Part shown: one piece after another, positions 36,571 through 44,811 of the stretch
Layout of the letters: each line of letters starts with the position of its first letter
Numbering within the stretch: the first letter of the stretch is position 1
Assembly: GCF_000510645.1 (NCBI RefSeq)
Contig: NZ_KI783301.1
Location: 1,370,705 to 1,434,704, forward strand
Origin: Thermicanus aegyptius DSM 12793
GTDB lineage: Bacteria; Bacillota; Bacilli; Thermicanales; Thermicanaceae
DNA length: 64,000 nt
Reading direction: 5' to 3'
Made by a program: the position numbers and the translations under genes
Notes under the pieces: model-generated
Told to the model about the DNA's origin: nothing
Databases searched by the model: none
What the model saw: the letters and a program-made list of their open reading frames with translations, nothing else

Positions 36571-36871
36571 ATGGACAAAACGTATATCGTTTATTGGACG
36601 TAAACGGCATTGGATGAACTCAGCCGCATTCTCGTCTATCCGCCGGACGTGAAAGGAAAGAATCTATCTGGAATCGTTTGATCGATTGCTATTTGCACCA
36701 ACTCTTACCGCCAAACCAATCCTGACAGGTAAATTGAAAGGACAATGGGCAAGGCTGGGGCTCTATCAAGTTATTCTCGTGTTTGAGGTTAACGAAGACG
36801 AAGCAATCGTTTGGATAAATGGCATTAAACATAAACGGGAGAATGTCTATTGGAAAAGAAAGAGGACTTAG
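36571..36871 (+). pseudogene. RelE/ParE-like toxin gene, frameshifted
   Basis: Starts MDKTYIVYWT and then hits a TAA; continuing in register gives TALDELSRILVYPPDVK, then after a shift near 36660 SFDRLLFAPTLTAKPILTGK and LGLYQVILVFEVNEDEAIVW, ending GIKHKRENVYWKRKRT. The overall pattern (helical pair, then a strand with RxG-like GLYQVIL, then a WINGIKHKRENVY end) is that of small ParE/RelE toxins. At least one stop and one frameshift make it inactive. Confidence 0.5.
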
Positions 36872-37583
36872 TCCGGTATAAAGATCATACTGGGATTTTA
36901 TTGGGAGATTGGAGCTTTTGCTCTGGTCTTCTTTTTTTGCACTGAGAATGGAGATGATGAATCGAAAGCGTGCGGATTGAAAATAGAACTGCGGTTCGAG
37001 GGCGATCAGATCCTAACCTTCACTCTTATCGCCTTGTTGAAAAGGCGCTTCAAAGGCGGCGATCATGAGGCATAATCCGACTGCGCTCCCTTATCCTGGG
37101 AAACGGGGAAAACCGATGAACGTAGGCGCATATATTCGGGTTTAGACGGTGTTTCGCTGGGTGGTCTGTTCTTCCTGCTTTCTGTTTTCCAACGAAGTTC
37201 GAGACCTGGATCTCAAAACGGCTTTGCAACATCTGATTGCATATTTCATGGAATTCGTGGAAGCCAAGTCCAAATGGGATCAGTCTGTCGTTTTTCGTCA
37301 ACTCCAGCATTGGATTTCGAGTTTGCCCAATTATATCAAGGGTTTGTTTGGACAATTAAGCTGCGAAAGTTGAGTAAGTATAAATCAAAAATAGCGAAGA
37401 AATTAAACGCTAAATAAGTAGATTAATCGAACGTAAATTATATGTTATTTAATATTACATAAATAGCGTTATATTTATATTTTTATAATTAAATCTATTT
37501 TTTATGTAATTTTTATGGACAAAAAATATCATATTATGTATAATAATATTCACATATAAATTAAATGAAATTATTTATGCAAG
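36872..37583. other. Gap, mostly AT-rich and without recognised genes
   Basis: About 710 bases. A 74-codon frame at 37149-37373 reads DLDLKTALQHLIAYFMEFVE and looks protein-like but is not recognised. From about 37380 the sequence becomes strongly AT-rich and includes TTATTTATGCAAGGTGG just before the RpiR-type gene, so its promoter is probably here; no single -35/-10 pair stands out. Confidence 0.4.
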
Positions 37584-37589
37584 GTGGTG

Positions 37590-38483
37590 ATGAATTTTTT
37601 GATGCAAATGCTTGCTCTATCTGCAGATCAATTAAAAGAAATACTCAATAGAGTGATCCGCTCCGATAACTCTACACCGAACAATCGCAGAATTGCAGAG
37701 TACCTTCTTGTTCATTACAGATCAGTTGCTTTTATGACAGCCTCCGAAATTGCAGAAAAAGTAGGCGTTAGTCAACCGGCAATAACCCGATTTGTTACGA
37801 ATGTGTTAGGTTTTCAAGGATTTTCCCATTTTTTAAAAATTATTCAAGATATTATCAGAAATGAAGTAACGGGAGTCGAGCGTTATCATATTTCTTCCAG
37901 TAAAAACAAGTCAAATATAGAGATTGTGATTAGTCAAGAAATTGAGAATTTGAATAAATTGGTGGAGTACACTTCTGAAGAAAAATTGATTCATACTGCG
38001 ACTCAAATCGCTAATAAGAAAACGATTTTTATTATCGGATTTCGTACGGGTGCCCCATTGGCAAATTATTTTTACTTTTTTTTGAGGAAAATTCACCCCG
38101 ATGTTCGAGTTTGTACGAGTGGGGGCAGCGAAGTTTATGACATGATGCATAAAATGGATCGTGAAACGACATTATTTATTCCCTTTATATTCCCGAGATA
38201 CCCGCGTGAAATGATAGAGGTCATCCAGTATCTCAAAAAGGAAAAATTCCATTTTCTTACGGTTACGGACAGTTATACGTTGCAAGTGGAGGGGATATGC
38301 GAGTGTGAAATTGTTACTCCTATTATCATAACTACTTTATTCGACTCATATACAACAAGTTTTTGTGTGCTTAATATCCTTTTGGATATGATCGGTCGGA
38401 TCGATCTCGCTCGGACAAAGGACATGTTGGGTGGCATTGAGGAAATGTATCAAAGAAATCGCGTATTTTACAAAAAAACATAA
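37590..38483 (+). CDS. MurR/RpiR-family transcriptional regulator
   Basis: About 297 residues. N-terminal RpiR helix-turn-helix domain with SEIAEKVGVSQPAITRFVTN (around residues 50-70) followed by LGFQGFSHFLKIIQD, then a SIS sugar-isomerase-like domain (KKTIFIIGFRTGAPLANYFY). The start is uncertain between 37590 and 37602; AAGGTGG lies just before. It is directly upstream of an amino-acid ABC transporter in the same orientation and likely regulates it. SIS domains usually bind phosphosugars, so the effector may be a sugar phosphate or a related molecule. Confidence 0.87.
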   Translation: MNFLMQMLALSADQLKEILNRVIRSDNSTPNNRRIAEYLLVHYRSVAFMTASEIAEKVGVSQPAITRFVTNVLGFQGFSHFLKIIQDIIRNEVTGVERYHISSSKNKSNIEIVISQEIENLNKLVEYTSEEKLIHTATQIANKKTIFIIGFRTGAPLANYFYFFLRKIHPDVRVCTSGGSEVYDMMHKMDRETTLFIPFIFPRYPREMIEVIQYLKKEKFHFLTVTDSYTLQVEGICECEIVTPIIITTLFDSYTTSFCVLNILLDMIGRIDLARTKDMLGGIEEMYQRNRVFYKKT

Positions 38484-38524
38484 AAGCAGCTTGTAAATTA
38501 TTCGTTTTTTAGGGAGGTACTATT

Positions 38525-39349
38525 ATGAATCAATGGACAAAAAAATCGATCGTTATGTTGGCAATCAGCATGCTTATTCTTTTTACAGTGGCTTGTGGAA
38601 GCAAAACCGAAACATCCAAACCTAATGCTGCATCCTCTAACCAAGCCAGTGCTAGTACAGATGAAGTATTGCAAAAAATCGCCAAAACCAAAACTCTAAC
38701 AATTGGAACTGATGCTACTTTTAAACCATTTGAATATAAAAACGGAGATAAGTATGAGGGTTTTGATATTGATTTGATTCAGGCGATAGCCAAGGAACTT
38801 GGGGCGGAAAAGGTGGATATTGTGGATACGGAATTTAAAGGATTGATTCCCGGACTTCAGGCAAAGAAATTTGATATTATCGTGTCTTCTATGTATATAA
38901 CTGATGAACGAAAAAAAACCATTGATTTCTCGGACACCTATTTCCCTGGCGGACTCTCCATTATGGTGAAAAAAGATAACGATTCTATAAAAAGCATCAA
39001 CGATTTGAAAGGCAAGAAGGTTTCAGTTCAGATCGGTACCAAATCCGTTAAATTTTTAGAAGACAACTATAAAGAAATACAGCTTGTCAAAGTAGAGAAA
39101 AATACAGAGATGTTCTTGGAATTGGAAACAGGAAAAGTAGATGCGGTAGTAACAGGACTGCCGGCAGCTAAAACTTATACAAAAGAAAAGGGAACTACGA
39201 AAGTTTTACCAGATACTCTGACTCAAGAGTATTACGGATTTGGAATACGCAAAGAAAATGCGGAATTTACCAAAGCTGTCAATGAAGCTTTGAAAAAAGT
39301 GAAAGCAAGCGGACAATATGACCAGATCGTGAAAAAATGGTTCGAGTAA
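38525..39349 (+). CDS. Polar amino-acid ABC transporter substrate-binding lipoprotein
   Basis: A 274-residue receptor with lipoprotein signal (lipobox VACG, cysteine near residue 21 after MNQWTKKSIVMLAISMLILF). The SBP_bac_3 pattern is clear: TIGTDATFKPFEYKNGDKYE, GFDIDLIQAIAKELG, SSMYITDERKKTIDFSDTYF and GKKVSVQIGTKSVKFLEDN. Relatives bind glutamine, arginine, histidine or cystine. GGGAGGTAC lies before the ATG. It begins a receptor, permease, ATPase series, of which the ATPase is truncated. Confidence 0.92.
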   Translation: MNQWTKKSIVMLAISMLILFTVACGSKTETSKPNAASSNQASASTDEVLQKIAKTKTLTIGTDATFKPFEYKNGDKYEGFDIDLIQAIAKELGAEKVDIVDTEFKGLIPGLQAKKFDIIVSSMYITDERKKTIDFSDTYFPGGLSIMVKKDNDSIKSINDLKGKKVSVQIGTKSVKFLEDNYKEIQLVKVEKNTEMFLELETGKVDAVVTGLPAAKTYTKEKGTTKVLPDTLTQEYYGFGIRKENAEFTKAVNEALKKVKASGQYDQIVKKWFE

Positions 39350-39389
39350 AAGCGGTGGATTAAAATTGAGCGACAAGGCAGGGAGTATA

Positions 39390-40067
39390 ATGCAACAATT
39401 AGATTTTTCTGTACTTGGTCATTGGGACAATATACGCCTTCTATTACATGCTTTGTGGCTAACAGTCATCTATACGCTTGCCGGATTTGTGCTTAGCATA
39501 TTCATTGGAACCCTTATATCTTTCGGACAAATGTCGAAGTTGAAGGTGCTTCAATTCCTTTCCTTAACGTATCTTTCCTGGTTTCGCGGGACACCGTTAC
39601 TGGTACAGCTGTTTTTATTATACTATGGACTTCCGATTGTTTTCGGGATTGATACGGTCCCTTGGGTATCCGGTATCATAGCGCTTGGAATGTACAGCGG
39701 TTCCTATGCGTCGCAAATCATTAGAGGGGCTATTCAATCCATTGATAGAGGACAAATGGAAGCCGGTCGAACTCTTGGATTTTCGCATGCTCAAACCATG
39801 CGAAAAATCATCATTCCCCAAGCAATTGTGCGAATGCTTGCACCTATGACCAATGAATTAATTTCTCTTACCAAAAATTCGTCGTTATTGTCTACCATTA
39901 CTGTCGTCGAGCTTTTTCGGCAAACAAACCTACTTATCGCTGATACCTATAAGACCATGGAATTTTTAATTGCCACCGCTGTTTTATATTATTTGGTAAA
40001 CAATCTTGTAGGATTCATTGGCCTTGTTTTGGAAAGACGTTTAAGTACGGGAGATGATTTACGATGA
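39390..40067 (+). CDS. Polar amino-acid ABC transporter permease
   Basis: A 225-residue HisM/GlnP-type permease from ATG 39390, with GGGAG 6 bases upstream (a TTG at 39366 in the same frame is less likely). Shows [40 protein letters not shown], and the EAA loop [20 protein letters not shown]. The stop overlaps the ATPase start in an ATGA arrangement. Intact, but its ATPase partner is broken, so the transporter is probably inactive unless another ATPase substitutes. Confidence 0.9.
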   Translation: MQQLDFSVLGHWDNIRLLLHALWLTVIYTLAGFVLSIFIGTLISFGQMSKLKVLQFLSLTYLSWFRGTPLLVQLFLLYYGLPIVFGIDTVPWVSGIIALGMYSGSYASQIIRGAIQSIDRGQMEAGRTLGFSHAQTMRKIIIPQAIVRMLAPMTNELISLTKNSSLLSTITVVELFRQTNLLIADTYKTMEFLIATAVLYYLVNNLVGFIGLVLERRLSTGDDLR

Positions 40068-40252
40068 TACGTATTAGAGAATTGAATAAATCTTTTGGAG
40101 ACAATCACGTTTTGCGGGGTATTAACCTGCAAGTGCATCGGGGAGAGGTTGTCGTCATTCTTGGATCCTCAGGTTCGGGAAAAAGCACATTGTTGCGTTG
40201 CATCAATTATCTCGAGACGTTTGATAAAGGAGATATTCCTGTAATGAATTAA
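40064..40252 (+). pseudogene. Amino-acid ABC transporter ATPase (GlnQ type), truncated by insertion
   Basis: The first 58 codons are normal: [20 protein letters not shown] and Walker [25 protein letters not shown]. Then the frame runs into PVMN and a stop, where the sequence matches the interspersed repeat seen at 20782. Family members are about 240 residues, so three quarters are missing. The remainder of the gene is not found on the right side of the IS110-type element, so more than a simple insertion took place. Confidence 0.85.
40226..40252. repeat. Interspersed repeat, second copy, left part
   Basis: AAAGGAGATATTCCTGTAA and its continuation TGAATTAA match 20782-20808 at 26 of 27 positions. 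The right part of the same repeat resumes at 41916. It marks the left border of the IS110-type element. Confidence 0.75.
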
Positions 40253-40343
40253 TTTGCGGTTTGCAAAACAAAAAGCGCCTCCTGTATGCTGGGTCATGGA
40301 ATGACGCTCATTCACTGCCCTAATGAAGAGGAGGACGCTCACT

Positions 40344-41642
40344 ATGAAGTTTAACCAATCGAACAAGCAAAATCAACGGATTTCGAGAATTTCTGAAACA
40401 ACATTGGTCATCGGAACCGACATCGCGAAACATAACCATGTCGCTCGTGCCTTTAATTACCGAGGCATTGAACTCGGCAAGCGCTGCCTGTTCCAGAACG
40501 ATGAAAATGGCCTATTGAACCTGCTAGCGTGGGCTGAATCCATCAAGCAAGAGCATGGGATGGCGGACGTGCTGCTTGGCGTAGAGCCAACCGGCCATTA
40601 CTGGTTCCCGCTGTTTTACTTCCTGAAGCAGCGCGGTATCGAAGTCGTTCTCGTAAACCCGCATCACGTCAGGAAAAGCAAGGAACTCGACGACAACTCG
40701 CCGACCAAGAACGACATCAAAGATGCGAAAGTCGTCGCCAAACTCGTTATCGACGGACGCTATACACAGCCGCAGCTACCAGAAGGGGTTTATGCTGACC
40801 TGCGCGTGCTGATGAACCAGCGAGACCGTCTGTGCGGGGATTTGAACCGCGTGAAAGGAAGAATCCACAATTGGCTGGATCGCTTCTTTCCCGAATACAG
40901 GCAAGTGTTTAAAGACTGGGAAGGCAAGGCTTCGCTCATTACGCTGCAGAACTTTCCGCTGCCGCAAGACGTCGTCGCCGCTGGCGAAACTGCTCTTGTG
41001 GCGACCTGGAAGAAGAGCGGCGTACAACGAGCTGTAGGCCCCAAGAGAGCGGGGATGCTCTACCAAAAAGCCCAAAAGTCCATCGGCCTCACGGAAGGCG
41101 CTACGGCGGCCAGGCATGAGCTAGCCATGTACCTGGAGCAGTACGCCATGCTGTGCAGGCAGATCGAAGAACTGATGGAGCATGTGGCGGCTCTGGTGGA
41201 GCAGATTCCGGGCGCCTCCCACATGATGAGCATTCCGTGCATCGGTCTCGTCACTGTGGCAGGTTTCCTGGCGGAAGTCGGGGACTTGAGCGGCTACGAT
41301 CACAGCCAGCAAATCGTCCGTCACGCCGGTCTCAGCCTGCGGGAAAACAGCTCCGGGCTGCACAAAGGGGAAACGACCATCAGCAAACGTGGTCGCTGTC
41401 GTCTCCGGGCCCTGCTGTACCGGGCGGCACTGACGATGGTTGCCAGGAACCCGGAATTCCGCGCGTTGCACATGTATTTCACGACGCGCCGGGACAATCC
41501 GCTGAAAAAGAAACAGTCCATGATCGCGCTTTGCATCAAGCTCATCCGCATCTTGTTTGAGCTAGGCCGTAAACAGAAGAATTATGACAGCAGCAAAGTG
41601 CTCGGCCCCCATCGGGAGGCTCAGCTTCAAGCAGCAGCTTAA
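40344..41642 (+). CDS. IS110-family transposase (DEDD plus Transposase_20)
   Basis: A 432-residue recombinase. The N-terminal RuvC-like DEDD domain shows D26 in VIGTDIAKHNH, E81 in GVEPTGHYWFPL and D124/D127 in NDIKDAKVVAKL; the C-terminal Transposase_20 domain shows SIPCIGLVTVAGFLAEVGDL and IVRHAGLSLRENSSG, containing the conserved serine region. ATG 40344 is preceded by GAGGAGGACG; the frame is open to 40323. It appears intact. Known mechanism: RNA-guided recombination using a bridge RNA made from the element's non-coding end. Confidence 0.92.
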   Translation: MKFNQSNKQNQRISRISETTLVIGTDIAKHNHVARAFNYRGIELGKRCLFQNDENGLLNLLAWAESIKQEHGMADVLLGVEPTGHYWFPLFYFLKQRGIEVVLVNPHHVRKSKELDDNSPTKNDIKDAKVVAKLVIDGRYTQPQLPEGVYADLRVLMNQRDRLCGDLNRVKGRIHNWLDRFFPEYRQVFKDWEGKASLITLQNFPLPQDVVAAGETALVATWKKSGVQRAVGPKRAGMLYQKAQKSIGLTEGATAARHELAMYLEQYAMLCRQIEELMEHVAALVEQIPGASHMMSIPCIGLVTVAGFLAEVGDLSGYDHSQQIVRHAGLSLRENSSGLHKGETTISKRGRCRLRALLYRAALTMVARNPEFRALHMYFTTRRDNPLKKKQSMIALCIKLIRILFELGRKQKNYDSSKVLGPHREAQLQAAA

Positions 41643-41689
41643 TTTATTCGCAGGTTAGTAACTCATTCGTTTTACTTGCTTTATCCACA

Positions 41690-41912
41690 TGTTGATCTTT
41701 GAAAAGCGAAGCACGGATAGGCTGGGAGCAATTTATTCCATTAGGGCATCGACCCCGCAAAGGAGCTTGCCTGGCCTCCACCCCTTGAGAGGTAGAACGA
41801 AGGAATGTAAGGGCATTGACCCAGGGAGATATGGGAGGGTAAACCGCAAGGGCTTATGTGGAGATCCATTTGCGATCATATGGCTAAAAAAATCGAGGTG
41901 ACCACCACCTCT
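41690..41912 (+). ncRNA. Candidate bridge RNA region of the IS110-family element
   Basis: This 220-base non-coding end downstream of the transposase is too long for a simple terminus and has local structure: the subterminal repeat CATTAGGGCATCGACCCC at 41739, an echo TGTAAGGGCATTGACCCAGG near 41807, a CCTC/GAGG stem around 41776-41793, and a terminal hairpin GAGGTG-ACCAC-CACCTC at 41895-41911. The position agrees with IS1111-group bridge RNAs. The loops that pair with target and donor were not assigned. Boundaries are approximate. Confidence 0.45.
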
Positions 41913-41915
41913 ATT

Positions 41916-42043
41916 CCCGCCAACAGGTCGATTCCATATTTTCACTTCTCATCAAATCTTATCCAAGGATGTTTCGTAAGTCAAAGATGAAATCATGAGA
42001 AAAAGCAAGAAAGACGGAGAAAACATTAATTTAATGAGGGAGG
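41916..42043. repeat. Interspersed repeat, second copy, right part
   Basis: CCCGCCAACAGGTCG through to GAGGGAGG aligns with 20809-20938, with shared stretches such as GTCAAAGATGAAATCATGAG and AAAACATTAAT. It ends 7 bases before the ATG of the AlbA_2/NB-ARC gene and supplies that gene's ribosome site. So the repeat functions as leader sequence here. Confidence 0.75.
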
Positions 42044-42050
42044 AGATAAA

Positions 42051-44375
42051 ATGGAGAAATTGATCAATCGGCTGTTAAAAAAAACCGAAGGTACATATCT
42101 TGATTTTAAGAGAGACTTTTATAAGATTAATGACAAAAAGAGTAAAATCGATTTTGTAAAAGATATTTTGGCATTTGCTAATTCCACTATTAACGAACCT
42201 GCATATATTTTGTGTGGAGTTCAAGAGAAAGAGACAGGAGACAAAGAAGTAATTGGTATAGATCCCTCAATAAGGATTGATGACGCTAGTTGGGTGCAAT
42301 TCCTAAATTCATATGCGAGCCATCCAATAAATTTTTTTATGAAAAAGATTAAATCGGATTTATATAATAAAACATTCGTTTTGATTGAAATATCTACTAA
42401 TCAACAACGGCCTATTTTTTGTATTAAAGATGAAGGGGACAAACTCAAGAAAGGAAATATATACTTTAGAAATGGTTCTTCAAATGATATTGCTAAAGAT
42501 CTGGTAACACTTGAAATAATGATATCAAAAACTATGATGCAAGGAAATTCAAATTTGCAAGTATCGGATCCCACATATAATCGATATTCAAAATTTCCTC
42601 CAGCACCATATTATGAATTTATAGGACGTCGAGAAGAAATCAAAAAAATTTATGATGAGCTTATAGATCATCATAAAAATTACTTATTATCTTTGGTAGG
42701 TGATGGGGGTATAGGGAAAACTTCAATTGCTTATAAAGTGGCGGAAGAAATAAAAGACAAAATTGATGGTGGCGTAAGTAATTTTGATGATGTAATATGG
42801 ATTAGTGCAAAAGACCAAAGACTTTATTTTGATGAGAGAAGGGAACTAAATCCGGAGTTTCGCTCTTTAGATGATTTATTTAATAAAATACTATTAATTT
42901 TTTATGACGTAAATTATATAAAAGATATGAATAGAAGAAAAAAGTTAGATTTTGTTAACCAAGCGTTAGAAGGAACGAAATTCTTTTTTGTATTAGATAA
43001 TCTTGAAATATTTGACGGTGAGGAAATTAATCAAATTTATCAATTTATAAAAAATGCTCCATTTGGTCATAAATTCCTCCTCACATCAAGGCATGATTTA
43101 AGAGTACATGAATTTGTAAAGATAGAACGTTTTAATTTAGAAAGTTCTAGAGAATATATAAATAATCTAGTGATAAATTTAAATGTAAATGAAATAGACA
43201 AAGATGATATAATTAATAATTTTAATGAATTTTATACATTAACGAACGGAAATCCTTTATATATTAATTTTTTTATTTCACAAATACTTAGAGGAAGGAA
43301 ATTAAAAGATATCCTAGCAAAAAGGAATTTAGAATCAGAGAAATCACTAAAAGCATACTGTTTTGATTCTACATTGTCAAATTTATCTGGCGACGAACTC
43401 AAAGTCATGTACACCCTTGCAGTATCGGAACAAAACTTTTTATCATTCAACGAATTAAGATACGTCACATTAATACAGGAATCTTCTTTATTTAATATAA
43501 TTGGATCATTAACGTCGCATTCTTTAGTATACACAGAATACCAAAGAAATACGAAAGTCTACTCTTTAAATTGGTTACTAAAATCATACCTTTTAGAAGA
43601 AAAAAGGATCCCAGTAGGAGAATATACTAGGTTATATCAGAAAGTAAGGACAATCTCAATATTTAGTCATCCAATTAAGGAAGAATTAGCTTTTAATTTT
43701 GGATTACGATCACTTATAAATACAAATGAAATAATGTCTTATAACATGATATTGAATGTTCTGGACAATGTAAACAATCAAAATGTGGATAGCACTTTGG
43801 ATGACATAATTCGTCTATATCCTGGAAATTATTTAGTATATTTCTACAAAAATCTACTAAATATCTCAAATGGAACTAATTTATATAACGTTTATGCAAA
43901 TATAAATTCAGATTTCGCGCATATTTTAAGTGTTATAAAATATGATGAAGAACGCGTAATGTCATATGTCTGGAAGTCTTTTTTGTATATATTGATTGAT
44001 AAATACGACGATGTAATAAATGATATGGATATGTTAATTAACAATTCAAATAAAGATCATATAGAGTTAATTAATATTATCAAAGCCACGTGTTTAAGTA
44101 TGAAAGCATTCAATGAATATAGATATAATCGATTTAACTTACATGATCAACTCCGTGACGACGCTGACGTACTTTTTTCAAACAATTTAAGAGGTTTTAT
44201 TGGAAAACCTTACTTTTTATTTATTAAGAAAAATTTAATATATGCTTATAAACAGAACTTACTTCATGTGAAAAAAACTAAAATAAGTATTGAAAATGGA
44301 CAATTTGTCTCTGACATCCTCATATTAAAAGACTTAAAATTATTCACAAAAAAACCAGTGGTCAATTTAAAATAA
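42051..44375 (+). CDS. AlbA_2 (Schlafen-type) plus NB-ARC STAND NTPase protein, likely defence
   Basis: A 774-residue protein in three parts. Residues about 10-150 are an AlbA_2 putative nucleic-acid-binding domain (EGTYLDFKRDF, FVKDILAFANS, ILCGVQE, GNIYFRNGSS). Residues about 190-430 are an NB-ARC-type STAND ATPase: GRREEIKKIYD, Walker A GDGGIGKT at 217-224, Walker B FFFVLDNLE with D316, and the sensor-like LLTSRHD near 343. The remaining 340 residues are helical and lack a clear repeat family; they are the likely sensor. Such STAND proteins often act as single-gene anti-phage sensors that trigger an effector after ligand binding; here AlbA_2 would be the effector or DNA contact. Strongly AT-rich relative to the amino-acid transporter genes. 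GAGGGAGGAG is the ribosome site. Confidence 0.85.
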   Translation: MEKLINRLLKKTEGTYLDFKRDFYKINDKKSKIDFVKDILAFANSTINEPAYILCGVQEKETGDKEVIGIDPSIRIDDASWVQFLNSYASHPINFFMKKIKSDLYNKTFVLIEISTNQQRPIFCIKDEGDKLKKGNIYFRNGSSNDIAKDLVTLEIMISKTMMQGNSNLQVSDPTYNRYSKFPPAPYYEFIGRREEIKKIYDELIDHHKNYLLSLVGDGGIGKTSIAYKVAEEIKDKIDGGVSNFDDVIWISAKDQRLYFDERRELNPEFRSLDDLFNKILLIFYDVNYIKDMNRRKKLDFVNQALEGTKFFFVLDNLEIFDGEEINQIYQFIKNAPFGHKFLLTSRHDLRVHEFVKIERFNLESSREYINNLVINLNVNEIDKDDIINNFNEFYTLTNGNPLYINFFISQILRGRKLKDILAKRNLESEKSLKAYCFDSTLSNLSGDELKVMYTLAVSEQNFLSFNELRYVTLIQESSLFNIIGSLTSHSLVYTEYQRNTKVYSLNWLLKSYLLEEKRIPVGEYTRLYQKVRTISIFSHPIKEELAFNFGLRSLINTNEIMSYNMILNVLDNVNNQNVDSTLDDIIRLYPGNYLVYFYKNLLNISNGTNLYNVYANINSDFAHILSVIKYDEERVMSYVWKSFLYILIDKYDDVINDMDMLINNSNKDHIELINIIKATCLSMKAFNEYRYNRFNLHDQLRDDADVLFSNNLRGFIGKPYFLFIKKNLIYAYKQNLLHVKKTKISIENGQFVSDILILKDLKLFTKKPVVNLK

Positions 44376-44379
44376 CTCT

Positions 44380-44415
44380 CTTTTTCAGGAGTAACTAACT
44401 AGTTATTCCTGAAAA
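44380..44415. repeat. 17-base inverted repeat downstream of the STAND gene
   Basis: TTTTTCAGGAGTAACTA (44380-44396) and TAGTTATTCCTGAAAAA (44399-44415) pair over 17 bases with one G-T pair. It can act as a terminator for the gene ending at 44375. The right arm also matches, in inverse orientation, TTTTTCAGGAGCAACTAA near 46591-46608, so it may instead be an element end. Confidence 0.6.
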
Positions 44416-44448
44416 AGTGGATTTGCGGGAGAACCTATCTATCGTTAC

Positions 44449-44578
44449 TTATTTTCGAACCCAGTACCAAAGCCAATGCGTTTTTAATTGATGTTCATCG
44501 CACCATGCTTTAGCAGTCTTTCCACTTGCCTTAAAGTTGACCGCAGCAATCCATTCTTTACGTAATGCGAGTTTTGTC
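44449..44578 (-). pseudogene. IS66-type small ORF remnant
   Basis: The minus strand reads TKLALRKEWIAAVNFKASGK then TAKAWCDEHQLKTHWLWYWV and a stop, the pattern of the small TnpA-like protein of IS66 elements (xxWxxxVxxFxxSG.s...WC..h.i....yWvrk). A close relative occurs at 48809-48949 (MTKLALPKEWKDRVFDFKAS). The start codon position has CTG instead of ATG. No IS66 TnpB or TnpC follows. A relic. Confidence 0.65.
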
Positions 44579-44729
44579 AGAAAAACCCTCCATCCTGTTC
44601 TTTTTGGAGGATTATTTCATGAATATAATTGAGTTTGTAGGTATGGGAGTGTTTGACGTTTACGCCACCGCAATCTAAAGTAGAAAGCGGGAAGAATAGT
44701 TGGAATTTGATGAGAAACCGAAAACATGT

Positions 44730-44758
44730 TTGCAATCCATCACCTCATTTGCTATACT
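44730..44758 (+). promoter_or_regulatory. Promoter of rpn copy A
   Basis: TTGCAA (44730-44735) and TATACT (44753-44758) with an exact 17-base spacer, 54 bases before the GTG start. The same promoter is duplicated before copy C at 55077-55105. The -35 matches the consensus at four of six positions and the -10 at five of six. Confidence 0.75.
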
Positions 44759-44811
44759 CGATATAGGCATATATGTTCTCTTTATCTATTGTATCGGTGA
44801 GGTGATGAACG

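Larger units (their letters stand above)
40253..41915 (+). mobile_element. IS110-family insertion sequence (IS1111-like layout)
   Basis: Borders are inferred by aligning its flanks with the uninterrupted repeat at 20782-20942: the left flank ends TGAATTAA (40252) and the right flank starts CCCGCCAAC (41916). The element is about 1.66 kb with one transposase gene. TGCCCTAATG (40316-40325) and CATTAGGGCA (41739-41748) are a perfect 10-base subterminal inverted repeat, typical of the IS1111 group. The long non-coding end lies downstream of the transposase, where IS1111-group bridge RNAs map. No target duplication is evident, as expected for the family. Exact ends need an empty-site alignment. 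Confidence 0.8.

Noticed and set aside
37149-37373. A 74-codon frame as a gene
   Set aside because: It looks protein-like but has no ribosome site, no recognised relatives and lies among remnants; left in the gap description.
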